A stretch of DNA of 64,000 nt from Mycobacterium sp. Its GTDB lineage: Bacteria; Actinomycetota; Actinomycetes; Mycobacteriales; Mycobacteriaceae. A program made the position numbers and the translations under genes. Shown here in pieces: positions 34,659 through 43,603 of this stretch. Within the stretch, counting starts at the first letter, position 1. The number at the start of each line of letters is the position of its first letter. Under the pieces are notes generated by a model. That model saw only the letters and a program-made list of their open reading frames with translations, had not been told where the DNA came from and did no database searches. The stretch covers positions 1-64,000 of the forward strand of contig JACPVR010000017.1 of the NCBI GenBank assembly GCA_016197405.1, in the 5' to 3' direction.

Positions 34659-35839
34659 CAGTAACCACCTCCAGCAGAACTCGGGTTGAACTGAGCCACC
34701 TTCGTCAGGTTGCTGCCATCACGGGAGACGTTGTACCGGTCCATCACGTAGTTCATCGCTGCGCAAATATTGGCCACCGGCTCATAAATGTTGGTCGAGG
34801 TGCCGGGCTGGTGGTGTGCAGCGAACGTCGTCGGAATCGTCTGCACCCCACCCCGCGACGAATTGGCGAAGTACCCATCAGCCGCAGGTGCGCCGTGGGC
34901 ATTGGAATCGTTGAGATTGATCGCCAGCGGGTTGAAGCTCGATTCCCGTGCCGCCGCCGTCATCAACCCCTGAGCCCACTGCTGCCGCGCCTGCGGATCA
35001 CTGATGCCCATGACGTCGAGCGCCTCAGCCACATAGCCCTTGTAGGCCTCCCGGCCGACGGCGAACCCCTCGCGGTCAAACCGGACGTCGCTGACCGGGA
35101 TAGACCCGGCCGAGGACACCGCACCACCGGTCCGACCACCCGAGCCACGCCCAGACGTGGAGCTCGACGCGGCTTTGGTGACGCTCTGTGCTGCCGGGGC
35201 GGCCAGCCCGCTCAATGCGCTCAGCGGCTGTCCCAGCGCGGAGAGCCCGCCCATGCCCGGCATGCCTCCACCGCTGGGCATGCCGGCGGGCATGCCGCCA
35301 CCCATTCCGGGCATGGCGCCGCCGAACCCTGCCAGCGGCGACGGACCGCGAGGAACCCCGCCGACATCGTTGTAGCCGGCCACATTCGCCGCCGACGAGG
35401 CAGCATGCGTCTCCGCGTGCGCACTGCCGGTATCCGCGGTACCGCGGGTCTCCTCCAGCCGCTGCATGATCGCGGTGATCAACGCCCGCTTGCCTTCTGG
35501 CGTGTTGGTCGCCAGACCCTTCGACTGCACATCGACCACCGCCTGATCGATGATCGTCGTCATCTCACCCTGGTGCTCCTCAGAGCACCCCAAAGTGGAC
35601 ACCAGCTCCGACTGCGCGGTGCTGTCCTGATCGGCAAGGGCGGCAACCTTATTGCTGATCTGCCACGCGCTGTTCTCCTGCCCATCAGCACCCTGCCCGC
35701 TACCGGGCGCTTGGGCCGGCGGGGCCGGTGGCGGACTGGCCGGGACCGGTAACAACGCCGAACCGCCGGAAGCGCCGAACCCGTCACGCACACCACCCAT
35801 CACCCCCCCGGCCGAACGCACAAACGTCTCCACAGACAC
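34658..35839 (-). CDS. ESX-linked protein with transglycosylase-like domain
   Basis: 393 aa from GTG 35839; no strong ribosome site, so translation may depend on the upstream gene ending 3 bp before. Residues 1-230 are the same module as in the 34658 gene. The C-terminal part from about 265 (GFAVGREAYKGYVAEALDVM) includes AAARESSFNPLAINLNDSN, GYFANSSRGGVQTIPTTFAA and ICAAMNYVMDRY. This is the Glu-x-x-F/Y...GGxQ(T/I)xP...NIxxG layout of lysozyme-like lytic transglycosylases, with Glu in ARESSF as the expected catalytic acid. It resembles M. tuberculosis Rv3896c near ESX-2 (from memory). Likely exported cell-wall hydrolase. Confidence 0.78.
   Translation of the reverse strand: MSVETFVRSAGGVMGGVRDGFGASGGSALLPVPASPPPAPPAQAPGSGQGADGQENSAWQISNKVAALADQDSTAQSELVSTLGCSEEHQGEMTTIIDQAVVDVQSKGLATNTPEGKRALITAIMQRLEETRGTADTGSAHAETHAASSAANVAGYNDVGGVPRGPSPLAGFGGAMPGMGGGMPAGMPSGGGMPGMGGLSALGQPLSALSGLAAPAAQSVTKAASSSTSGRGSGGRTGGAVSSAGSIPVSDVRFDREGFAVGREAYKGYVAEALDVMGISDPQARQQWAQGLMTAAARESSFNPLAINLNDSNAHGAPAADGYFANSSRGGVQTIPTTFAAHHQPGTSTNIYEPVANICAAMNYVMDRYNVSRDGSNLTKVAQFNPSSAGGGY
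35155..35839 (-). repeat. duplicated N-terminal coding module, copy 2
   Basis: Partner of the copy at 33960-34658; both encode the MSVETFVRSAGG opening, the helical TNTPEGKRALI block and the Met/Gly repeat region. Copy 2 differs by an extra Cys (STLGCSEE) and a shorter PAGMPSGGG insert. Confidence 0.75.
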
Positions 35840-35842
35840 GAT

Positions 35843-37348
35843 CTACACCGCTGCCGGGGTCTTACCGGTCGCAGTTGGATCGAACCAACCCAGGAAGTCA
35901 GGACCTGAACTGACACTGTCCAACGGCTGCTCCTGGCCCGAGACCAGCACCTTTCCATTGCCCAAGGCCATCACCTGGTGGTCTTTCCACATGCCCACAT
36001 CGCCGGCCTGCAACTTCGTCGGCGGGATCGGTTCTGTGACCGGAGTTCCCGCGGGCGGCAACGTGATCCCGGACTTCTGATACGACTCAGACACCGACGC
36101 ACCATTCAACGCCGCCCGCACCGCCTCAGCCCCCACAGGCGACCGCGCCTCTGTCACCTCGCCACTGGGCAACGTGACCTCAGTCGACTTCGGAGGTTCC
36201 ACGACCGGCACAGCAGCGCCAGGCTCTCCCTCACCGGCCGGCGCGCCACCGACACCGGCTGGCTGCGTTCCCGCGCCCTCGCCCTCAGCTTCCCCGGCGC
36301 CGCTACCCTCGCCGCCCTCACCCTTCTCGTCACCGTCGTTGAACTCCGGGGGCTCGGATTCCTTCTCATCGTCCTTATCGGCCGGCTCGTCACTGAACCC
36401 CAGGCCCGCCCGCTCCGGATCAGCCAGCCCCGCCAACGACGACGCCAACGGATCAACGAACCCCGCACCCGGGAGCCCACCTCCACCGCCGCCGAACGGA
36501 GCACCCCCGCCGCCGCCGAAGCCAGGAATGCCACCACCCAGTCCCGGGATGCCGCCCATGCCCATACCGGGCATGCCGCCGTAACCCAGACCCGGCTGGG
36601 CCGCCGCCTCCGGTTCGCCAGCAGGCTTGGCCTCGCCGCCCCCACCTGCCGCGCCCCCACCCGCCGCGCCACCGCCGTCTGCGCCGCCATTGCCCTGCCC
36701 ACCGACACCCTCGTAGGCCGCAGCGTTCTTGTCGGTGTCCTTGGCCTTGTCCTCAGCCTCAGCCGCGGCCTTCTCGATGACCCCGCGCGCCTCTTCCAGC
36801 CGCGACTTGCTGTAATCCATCAATGCCTGCTGCCCCTCGGGGGTATACAGCGCACCGCTGGCTTTCAGCTCGGCAATCTTGGCCTGAACATCAGAGTTGA
36901 TCTTCTCCAGCTCAGCACGACCAGCGTCCCCGGCAGCCGCAATCTCATCGGCACTGATACCGGCCGAGTCCAAGTCATGCAGAGCTTCCAGCATCATGCC
37001 GATCTTGCGGGCATTCTCCTTCGCCGCCTCAGCGGCCGGCCCACCTTCGCCTTCCTCGGGAGCACCCGGAGGTGCAGGCGGGGGCGGCCCTGCCGGCGGA
37101 ACCGGAGCACCGGGCGGACCCGGCGTCGTCGTGGTCGTCGTAGGAGGACCATCCGGAGCCGGTGGTGCCGGAGGCGGACTCGGAACCGGGCCAGGAGGCG
37201 CCGGCACCGGCGGCTGCTGAGGGAAATCCAGAGGAACCGGCGCAGCCCCCGTGCCGGTACTCAACGGTGCCGCTCCCGGCCCCGAGAACGCCTTCAAGGC
37301 ATCCCCCACGACCTGGTTTATGGCCAAACCGAACACGTCCCACGACAT
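35843..37348 (-). CDS. third member of the shared-module family, acidic Pro/Gly-rich, 501 aa
   Basis: ATG 37348, 9 nt after AAGGAG. After a Pro-rich start, residues 120-215 (GISADEIAAAGDAGRAELEK, ALYTPEGQQALMDYSKSRLE, AAAYEGVGG) follow the helical module of the two downstream genes at lower identity. A Gly/Met repeat region and an acidic stretch follow. The C-terminal 60 residues (LQAGDVGMWKDHQVMALGNG, then FLGWFDPT) resemble the strand part of NlpC/P60-type hydrolases but the catalytic Cys is not visible. It could be a scaffold for the two hydrolases. The shared module may be the DUF4226 type (name from memory, unverified). Confidence 0.65.
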   Translation of the reverse strand: MSWDVFGLAINQVVGDALKAFSGPGAAPLSTGTGAAPVPLDFPQQPPVPAPPGPVPSPPPAPPAPDGPPTTTTTTPGPPGAPVPPAGPPPPAPPGAPEEGEGGPAAEAAKENARKIGMMLEALHDLDSAGISADEIAAAGDAGRAELEKINSDVQAKIAELKASGALYTPEGQQALMDYSKSRLEEARGVIEKAAAEAEDKAKDTDKNAAAYEGVGGQGNGGADGGGAAGGGAAGGGGEAKPAGEPEAAAQPGLGYGGMPGMGMGGIPGLGGGIPGFGGGGGAPFGGGGGGLPGAGFVDPLASSLAGLADPERAGLGFSDEPADKDDEKESEPPEFNDGDEKGEGGEGSGAGEAEGEGAGTQPAGVGGAPAGEGEPGAAVPVVEPPKSTEVTLPSGEVTEARSPVGAEAVRAALNGASVSESYQKSGITLPPAGTPVTEPIPPTKLQAGDVGMWKDHQVMALGNGKVLVSGQEQPLDSVSSGPDFLGWFDPTATGKTPAAV

Positions 37349-37369
37349 AATGCATCGCTCCTTACGCGA

Positions 37370-37663
37370 CTAGAAGTTCAATGCACGCTCGGCAGCGGCG
37401 ACCGCTTCAAGCGTCGGTAACGTCCCATCAGCCACCCCATGGTTGGCCAGCCATCGATCATGGGCCACCGCCGCGACCGCCCGGCACCGCTTGTTCAGCG
37501 TCACCGAATCCCACTGGCGGGCCTCATTGCTCAACGTCACGTAGCGCACAAAACCCATCGCGTTCACACGCACGACCACAGTCCGCCGCGACGACATCGC
37601 CGTCGCCGCCACCTGCGACATCAGCTCACCGGTCTGCGAATCCTCACTCAGATGCTTGGTCAT
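37370..37663 (-). CDS. small YbaB-like ESX-associated protein, 97 aa
   Basis: Start at ATG 37663, preceded by GGGGAG; an in-frame codon at 37681 lies before that site. The strand pattern RRTVVVRVNAMGFVRYVTLS then a helix VTLNKRCRAVAAVAHDRWLA is like YbaB/EbfC-fold proteins such as EspL that accompany ESX substrates. The assignment rests on this pattern only. It has its own promoter-like sequence about 50 bp upstream and precedes the family of cell-wall proteins. Confidence 0.55.
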   Translation of the reverse strand: MTKHLSEDSQTGELMSQVAATAMSSRRTVVVRVNAMGFVRYVTLSNEARQWDSVTLNKRCRAVAAVAHDRWLANHGVADGTLPTLEAVAAAERALNF

Positions 37664-37712
37664 CGCTCCCCTTCCGGCCAACGCCGCCGCACCGCCCTAC
37701 GCATTGATAGAC

Positions 37713-37743
37713 ATATTACACACATTGAGTAATCACGTGAACA
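37713..37743 (-). promoter_or_regulatory. predicted internal ESX promoter
   Basis: On the minus strand TTCACG (37736-37741), a 17-bp spacer, then TAATAT (37713-37718), about 50 bp before ATG 37663. The -35 lies within CACGTGAACA (37734-37743), another copy of the shared element. The surrounding 209-bp gap (37664-37872) is AT-richer than the genes and holds no other gene. Confidence 0.5.
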
Positions 37744-37872
37744 ATCCGTGATCATCTTTGCGTGACGCCTTTTTGTGCGCACCAGCCGTAGTCGCGGCAG
37801 CGCGATCCGCCACGCTGGCGACCGCGCACGAGCCAGTCCTTGAGTTCTTCATGTTGCGGCGGATGAGACCAG

Positions 37873-40290
37873 TTAAGACGAGTTCAAGGTCGTGGTGACC
37901 ACGGGCTTGAACCCGGCCGCGACCGCGCAGTACACGATGTCGGCCAACGCCGGCGACGTCGGCTGCCGCCAGAACCGAATGAGCTCCGCGATCAGCGCCG
38001 TCCGGTAAAACGCCATGTACAACAGACGCTGATCCAGCGACGCCTTCGAATCGTCCAAATCCAGCGGACCGTTCATGTGGGGGCTCGTGGCATTTCCGTC
38101 GTGGCGCTGGGCGACCTCATTGTCGTGACTATCCCAGTCCACGGGCGTGCCCTGGCTCAGCTCATTGAGGAACGCCAGGTCGGCCGACTCAGCAACATGA
38201 ATCGGCCCATCCGCACCTCGAACCGGACCATCAGGCCCCACTGCCGCCGCGGTGGCCACCGCCGCCTCCACCACGCTCCGGGTGATCACAGCAGCCACCG
38301 AAATCGCCGCCGGACCTGTGCCCACTGACGCAATCTGCTGGGCAAGAGCCGGATCGATAGTCGCCAACCGGTGCTGGTGGGCTCCATCGAGCACAGGCAC
38401 CGAGCCCGGCGAATGCAGAATCGACCGCAACGTCACCGTCTCGAAATCCTGCCATCCCGCCGGGCGCGGTCCCTCCGCAGTAGTCACCAAGGCACTGCGC
38501 ACAACCCCAGATGCTCTCTCGGCCAACGCATCAGCATGCGCGGCCAGCAGATCCGCCGGCCGCCGCCAACCCAGAAACCCCGACGCCCAGCTCCACGGCA
38601 GCGCCGGATCAATAGGAGCCAACCGCGCTGTCGTCGGAACAAATACCGACGCAGGCACATATACACCGCCGCCAGCACTAGAGGCAATGACAAGCTGCGG
38701 CCCCAACTGCGTACGCACCACCGCCACAGCCCAATTCACGAATCCGGAGTCCACCGTGTTCCAGGCTGCATCCGTGCCCCGAACCAACCCATCGAGCACC
38801 TGACGTGCCAGCATCAGATCCGCGCTCACGTCCGGCTCCGGCAAGCTGGCCGCCGTCGCAGCACCCGAGGTACCCGCCATCACCGGAGCAGCACCGCCCT
38901 GCTGGGCCGACGGGCCAGCCGCAGCCGGCGCGGACGCCGCCGACGCAGGAGCTGTTGGCCCCACACCCGTCGGGGTGGCCGCCGACCCGCCACCCGGCGG
39001 TACGAACGGCGCCAACGGACCGCCACCGGCACCGCCAGCTGCAGGAGGATGCGCCATCATCGGCATACCGCCACCACCACCGACCATCGGCCCCGCTGCG
39101 GGGCTCGCCGCCCCACCGCCCGAAGCCACCACCGGCGGCTGCACCGCGCCCGCAGGCTGAGCTGCTACGCCAGGCGCCGTCCCCGGATGCTGGGCCACAA
39201 ACTTCTCCAACGGTGCCGGTGACACCGCGCCCGAGGAACCGATACCCGACGCCAAGCCGGAATTGAAACTCGATGCCGCACTGGTCAAGGAACCACCGCT
39301 ACCAAGGGACTCTCCCGCCGACGACGCAGGCGAAGTGAACGCATCCGACATTGACTTCCCGCCGCTGCCCAACGGATTACTCAGCCCAGAGGGCATCTGC
39401 GGCGGACGTAAACCACCCATCGCCGAACCCGCCGACGGCATTCCCCCGCTGGTGCCGCTCCCACTCCCGAGAGGCATTCCTCCGATTGGAGGCGCCATTG
39501 CCTGTTCCGCCCCGATCGTGCCCGGCATAACCCCCTCTGGGCGAAGGGCATCCCCGCTTGGCGAATCTCCAGTGGAAAGGCCGTCAACGCCCTCTACCGG
39601 ACGTTCGGCGTCCAATGAATCGATATCGCCGCCAGCCGCGTCTTTCTCGCCGTCGGACGACACCGCCTCCTCGTCTCCCGGCTTCTCTCCGATCGGGCGC
39701 TCTTCATCCTTTCCCTCGGTGTTATTAACTGGCTGGGCGGTGTTGTTGTTCGGTGTACCTGGTGTTTCGCTGACTGGTGCTTCCGGGATGGGGAGGACTG
39801 GGGGTGTGGCGGCGATATCTTCGAGTGCGGTGCTGTAGAGGGTGGCGGCTTCGGCCTCGAACGGGGCCATGGCCGACACAGCCGCAGACGTGCCACCGCT
39901 CGATTGCGCGGTGTCCCACGCTTCTGCAGCGGCGTCGGCGACGCGACTGAGGTCGGTCTTCAACCCGGACACGATCGCCCTGAACGAGTCGGCTGCCGTC
40001 GCAGTGGATTTGAAGTGGTCCGATCCCCCGTCGGCATGGTCGACCATCTTGCGCATCAACGCGATGCGGGCTTCTCCTGCTTGGCCTTCCAGCAGGTTCG
40101 CGCCGTTGGTCATCTCTTTATGGACCGTCCCGGCGTACCCGGACACCGACTCGGCCATCGCCCGCTCATCGTCGGCAAGGGCTTGTAAGTCAGTTTCGCT
40201 GATCGACGGCCAGTACGGCAGAACCGTCAGTGACGACGCGCGTCCTGACGGTCGCTGTACGTCTCCCGCATTACCGACAACCGCCGCCAT
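37873..40290 (-). CDS. large ESX substrate-like protein, Rv3899c-type C-terminus
   Basis: 805 aa from ATG 40290 with GAGAGG upstream. Residues 30-165 are helical and resemble the N-terminal domain of ESX secretion-associated proteins (SVSGYAGTVHKEMTNGANLL). Residues 170-480 are low complexity, rich in Gly, Pro, Ala and acidic residues. The C-terminal 300 residues form an ordered domain (ISADLMLARQVLDGLVRGTD-like ADLMLARQVLDGLVRGTD, LPWSWASGFLGWRRPADLLA, LLYMAFYRTALIAELIRFWR) like the DUF5631/DUF5632 pair of M. tuberculosis Rv3899c next to ESX-2 (recalled, not searched). Probably a secreted or surface ESX effector or structural protein. Confidence 0.7.
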   Translation of the reverse strand: MAAVVGNAGDVQRPSGRASSLTVLPYWPSISETDLQALADDERAMAESVSGYAGTVHKEMTNGANLLEGQAGEARIALMRKMVDHADGGSDHFKSTATAADSFRAIVSGLKTDLSRVADAAAEAWDTAQSSGGTSAAVSAMAPFEAEAATLYSTALEDIAATPPVLPIPEAPVSETPGTPNNNTAQPVNNTEGKDEERPIGEKPGDEEAVSSDGEKDAAGGDIDSLDAERPVEGVDGLSTGDSPSGDALRPEGVMPGTIGAEQAMAPPIGGMPLGSGSGTSGGMPSAGSAMGGLRPPQMPSGLSNPLGSGGKSMSDAFTSPASSAGESLGSGGSLTSAASSFNSGLASGIGSSGAVSPAPLEKFVAQHPGTAPGVAAQPAGAVQPPVVASGGGAASPAAGPMVGGGGGMPMMAHPPAAGGAGGGPLAPFVPPGGGSAATPTGVGPTAPASAASAPAAAGPSAQQGGAAPVMAGTSGAATAASLPEPDVSADLMLARQVLDGLVRGTDAAWNTVDSGFVNWAVAVVRTQLGPQLVIASSAGGGVYVPASVFVPTTARLAPIDPALPWSWASGFLGWRRPADLLAAHADALAERASGVVRSALVTTAEGPRPAGWQDFETVTLRSILHSPGSVPVLDGAHQHRLATIDPALAQQIASVGTGPAAISVAAVITRSVVEAAVATAAAVGPDGPVRGADGPIHVAESADLAFLNELSQGTPVDWDSHDNEVAQRHDGNATSPHMNGPLDLDDSKASLDQRLLYMAFYRTALIAELIRFWRQPTSPALADIVYCAVAAGFKPVVTTTLNSS

Positions 40291-40305
40291 TGAAACCTCT
40301 CCGAT

Positions 40306-40938
40306 CTACTCTTCGTCCAGGCCGCAGACGGCCCAAACTTCAGCCGACGCCGCCTTGTGCGCCTCGACTGTGTAAAGCGGTGGTTCAGCCAGCCCTCGCT
40401 TGCGGACTTCTCCATGGGCGGCGATCCGCGCTTGATACACCGAGGTCATATCGGTGACAGCAACACGCACCGGGGCGCTAGCGTTGGGGTTTTCCGCCAA
40501 AGCAATCTGTAACGCCGCAACGGCGGGAAGCAGATCCGAACCACGTGTGTCCGGGGTGGGAATGGCGGTGTTGATGATGGCGTAGCTCGTGCACAGGGAT
40601 ACGTCCTGAGCATGCACTTCCGACGCTGACGGCGAGGCACCCGCAGGCCCATTGGCTGGCTCGCTCGCGATCGGTCCAGCGGTGCTGGCCCCGGAATCAT
40701 CTCCACCGCCACTGAACACAGCCCCCAGTGCCACGCCAGCCACCAGCGCCACTACTGCGGTGCCACCGACAACAGCCGGGACCACCCACCGCCGACGCCG
40801 GGCGGCCGGCGGCTGCCAGGCAGCGCCAGGCGGCGGTGAGGTCGGTGGCAGTGCCCCATACTGGCCGGGCGCAGGAGCCGGCGGCGCAGAGCCGTACTGC
40901 TGAGTGGTGTCCACGCCGTGCATCACTGGATGGTTCAT
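40306..40938 (-). CDS. membrane-anchored protein with Pro-rich cytosolic tail, 210 aa
   Basis: ATG 40938 with GGAGGG upstream. The N-terminus is Pro/Gln/Gly rich (APPAPAPGQYGALPPTSPPP), then a basic patch RRRR and a membrane helix (VVPAVVGGTAVVALVAGVAL, about 52-71). The extracytoplasmic domain of about 110 residues is helical and has two Cys (DVSLCTSYAI, WAVCGLDEE), likely a disulfide. Similar membrane proteins flank ESX-2 in M. tuberculosis. Exact role unknown. Confidence 0.65.
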   Translation of the reverse strand: MNHPVMHGVDTTQQYGSAPPAPAPGQYGALPPTSPPPGAAWQPPAARRRRWVVPAVVGGTAVVALVAGVALGAVFSGGGDDSGASTAGPIASEPANGPAGASPSASEVHAQDVSLCTSYAIINTAIPTPDTRGSDLLPAVAALQIALAENPNASAPVRVAVTDMTSVYQARIAAHGEVRKRGLAEPPLYTVEAHKAASAEVWAVCGLDEE

Positions 40939-41046
40939 GGTCTGCGCCCTCCCTGCGGCGATCCAGATAGCGGTTGTCTACAGCCTACCAACGATACGGT
41001 CTGCTCGGCTATCCCTTTGGCACTGCGTTTGCGACAACGCCGTGAC

Positions 41047-41418
41047 CTACACGCTGATTGTCGCCGCACCGGGCACGACGGCGGTGATCTCTGCTGCGTT
41101 CTCGGCGTCCTGGGCCTCCAGCTGTGCCGCGCTGCCGACGTCCCCGGTCGCAACGGTGCTCCCGGCGCGGCTCAGGTCGGCCAGAAACGTGGCACGCTGG
41201 GCAGGCCATGTGCTGGTGACGGCATTGATGGCCAGCGACACCCCGTCAGGCTGTGCGGCCCCGCCTGCCAAGCGCCCGACACCTTGTGCAGCACCGGCCG
41301 CACCGCGTGCAGCGACTGCCGCGGCGTCGGCGCCGGTCGTAGCACCGGATGCGGGCAGGGCGATCGGGTCGACCTTGATGCGGTCCCCGGACCCTCCCGA
41401 TGGTGGTACTGCTGGCAT
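41047..41418 (-). CDS. small ESX-associated protein, 123 aa
   Basis: Start at ATG 41418, one base after the upstream stop, with GAGAGGACA before it; the frame is open further upstream but overlaps the previous gene. Helical and Ala rich: DRIKVDPIALPASGATTGAD, then a WPAQRATFLADLSR segment and a charged helix AQLEAQDAENAAEITA. The Trp at the hairpin and the overall size suggest an Esx-like or EspC-like helical substrate (type VII secretion target). No Tyr export motif is present. Confidence 0.55.
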   Translation of the reverse strand: MPAVPPSGGSGDRIKVDPIALPASGATTGADAAAVAARGAAGAAQGVGRLAGGAAQPDGVSLAINAVTSTWPAQRATFLADLSRAGSTVATGDVGSAAQLEAQDAENAAEITAVVPGAATISV

Positions 41419-41419
41419 G

Positions 41420-41812
41420 TCAATGTCCTCTCTGGCCCTGCATCGCTGCTGAAAGTTGGTCAGCGACAGGGTGTTTGCGAAGTTCCTCGGGTATAAGTTC
41501 GGCGCATCGCTGAAACAGGCGCTCAGAGATTGCGTCGATCCCCTTGCGGGCACGTTCGGCGTTGTCGCCCAATGCCGCGTTGATCTGGTCGTTGAGTTCG
41601 TCCACGGTGAGTTCCCGTTGAAGGCCTTCACGCACATCGAGGTCAATCAACCGGCCTCTGGAATCGTGGACCACGATCACGTCATCGTCATCGTCTCCGC
41701 TGGACAAGAACTCTTCGGCTTCCTCAATCCAGTCATAGATCAGCCCCAGCATCGCATCGTTGGCTTTCAGAGCCGCCGCTGCCGCTGGGTTAGCGATCGT
41801 GGGTGTCGTCAC
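41420..41812 (-). CDS. YbaB/EbfC-like protein, 130 aa
   Basis: GTG 41812, GGAGG 9 nt upstream. Layout is a helix with acidic loop (WIEEAEEFLSSGDDDDD), strands VIVVHDSRGRLIDLDV, then a long helix ELTVDELNDQINAALGDNAE. This is the YbaB/EbfC fold order, as in EspL of ESX-1. EspL-type proteins help stability or secretion of EspB-like substrates, and the gene upstream encodes such a candidate with which it overlaps by 23 bp. Confidence 0.65.
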   Translation of the reverse strand: MTTPTIANPAAAAALKANDAMLGLIYDWIEEAEEFLSSGDDDDDVIVVHDSRGRLIDLDVREGLQRELTVDELNDQINAALGDNAERARKGIDAISERLFQRCAELIPEELRKHPVADQLSAAMQGQRGH

Positions 41813-43547
41813 CAGTACTTCCCTCCTGAGTCGCAGCCGACCTTCGGCGGCTTGGACGCTTCCTCAACTGCTCCAACTCACCGAACACTGCCTCAGTATT
41901 CGCAGCGTGCCGATGCACCACCCGGCGATCCGGATGGAGGTCTTTATCCCGTTCACCGGCCTGGCCGCCGCCGCCCAGGCCGCCCATCATCGGCGGCATC
42001 ATCCCGCCCATCGGCATACGCGTGCCCGCACCACCGGAACCACCCGCGCCCGCGACCGCAGGCGGTGCGACCGGCATAGCGCCAACACCGGGAGGCGCCG
42101 CGGCCGGCGCAGACACCGACGGAGCAGCCGGTAAACCGCCACCGCCGCCGCCACCGCCGCCGCCGGAGCTGGCCGGGCTGGTGCCGAAGGAATCTTCGAA
42201 ATCGAAGTCATCATCCTCAGAGCCCAGCTCTGGAGGGCTCATCGAAGGCGGACCACCCAGGCCGGGGATCGATGACAGCCCCGACAACGCAGACATAGGA
42301 AGGCCGCCGCCACCACCGCTACCGGGCATCAAACCCGATGCGGCACCAGCGGATTGACCGACAGTGCCCAGGATCGTGCCCATCACTTCACCGGCAGTGT
42401 TCGCGGCCGGATCAACCGCAGACGCCAGTGGTTCGGCCGGGGACTTCGCCTCAGCCGGGGCCGGAGGAGGTCCCGGCTCATCGGTCCCGGTGCTGGAGTC
42501 GGCGGACCGCTGCTCGGTGGGGTCGGTGGCGAGCTCTGTGTCTTCCTCGGTGTTCGAGCCCTCGCCGCCGCCGTCCTCATCGGCACCCTCGCGCTTCTGT
42601 TCAGCGTTGGTGTCGGCCGGCTTGTCTGTCTGGTCAGCGCTAGAGGGTCCGCCGCCGACGATGGGTGGTGGGGCTGGCGGCGGAACCGGTGCCGTTGTGC
42701 TATCGACATTGGCCGCGAGCGCGTAACTCGACTGGGCCGCAAGCGCTTTGGCTTTCGCCTCTTGAAGGTTGGTGGTCGCGGTGATTAACGGTTCACTCAC
42801 CACCCCGCCGCTGGCGGCGTAGGTCTGTTGTGCCTTGCGGTACTGCGCCGTCAGCGTGGTGAACGTTTCCGGTGTCGGAGTGTCGTTTCGGGCCGTCTCC
42901 ACCGTTGTGCTGGCCGCCTCGGCCGATGCTGCGAGCTGTCGGGCATAGTCAGCCGTACTGGTCAGCCACTGGGCATGACGGCGAATATTCTCCCCGGCCG
43001 GTTGGTCCCCGTCATCCCACGCGGTGTCGACACCCGCCCCGGCGCGCTCGGTATCGCCGGCCGCGGTGGCAAGGTTCTCCGCAGTCGTGCGCAGTTGTTG
43101 TGCCAGGGTACGTAGCGGCTCGGCACCTGGCCCGCCGTGAATTCTGCGCGACCACACTTCGCCGGTGCTCGGGTCCGGTACTGCGGGTACCGGCGGTGCC
43201 ACCGGCAGAACCGGGGCCGGGGCGCTGTCTCGTGGCAGGGTCGGTGCCGCGCTCACCGCGGGAGACTTCCCCCCGCTGGCGATGTGAGCGGCGGCTTCCT
43301 CGTCACCCTGCTGCAGCGCGGCTCCGGTGATATCGACGGCAAGACCGCCTGCGGCCCGTTGTAAGGCAGCCTGGGTGATCATCATGTCCAGCCCGCTCGC
43401 CCACGCGGTGAAGGACGCTGCCACTGCCGTGGAGACCGTATCGGAGGCCGCTGGCTGGCACTGGGAGCACTGCGCACCAGGCGTGTGATCGGCCAGCGCG
43501 CGACCGTGCGACGCCAGCGCCGAAGGATCAACCGCCACCTTCGCCAT
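41790..43547 (-). CDS. EspB-like secreted ESX substrate, 585 aa
   Basis: ATG 43547, 7 nt after GGGGG. Residues 1-90 form an Esx/EspC-like hairpin (VAVDPSALASHGRALADH, FTAWASGLDMMITQAALQRA). Residues 150-290 are a long helical bundle with a WDDGDQPAGENIRRHAQWL turn, as in PPE or EspB proteins. The remainder is disordered, acidic then Gly/Pro/Met rich (LPMSALSGLSSIPGLGG), ending in a charged helix (ANTEAVFGELEQLRKR). This fusion of two helical-bundle parts and a Gly-rich tail is EspB-like. It overlaps the YbaB-like gene, a typical substrate-chaperone pair. Confidence 0.65.
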   Translation of the reverse strand: MAKVAVDPSALASHGRALADHTPGAQCSQCQPAASDTVSTAVAASFTAWASGLDMMITQAALQRAAGGLAVDITGAALQQGDEEAAAHIASGGKSPAVSAAPTLPRDSAPAPVLPVAPPVPAVPDPSTGEVWSRRIHGGPGAEPLRTLAQQLRTTAENLATAAGDTERAGAGVDTAWDDGDQPAGENIRRHAQWLTSTADYARQLAASAEAASTTVETARNDTPTPETFTTLTAQYRKAQQTYAASGGVVSEPLITATTNLQEAKAKALAAQSSYALAANVDSTTAPVPPPAPPPIVGGGPSSADQTDKPADTNAEQKREGADEDGGGEGSNTEEDTELATDPTEQRSADSSTGTDEPGPPPAPAEAKSPAEPLASAVDPAANTAGEVMGTILGTVGQSAGAASGLMPGSGGGGGLPMSALSGLSSIPGLGGPPSMSPPELGSEDDDFDFEDSFGTSPASSGGGGGGGGGGLPAAPSVSAPAAAPPGVGAMPVAPPAVAGAGGSGGAGTRMPMGGMMPPMMGGLGGGGQAGERDKDLHPDRRVVHRHAANTEAVFGELEQLRKRPSRRRSAATQEGSTGDDTHDR

Positions 43548-43603
43548 CAATGTCCCCCCGCTTCGCTACTGGGTCGCACCGCTACCACCACTAGGCTGCG
43601 GTG

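Noticed and set aside
38371..39838. plus-strand ORFs opposite the 805-aa ESX protein
   Set aside because: Low-complexity shadows of the Gly/Pro/Ala-rich coding strand.
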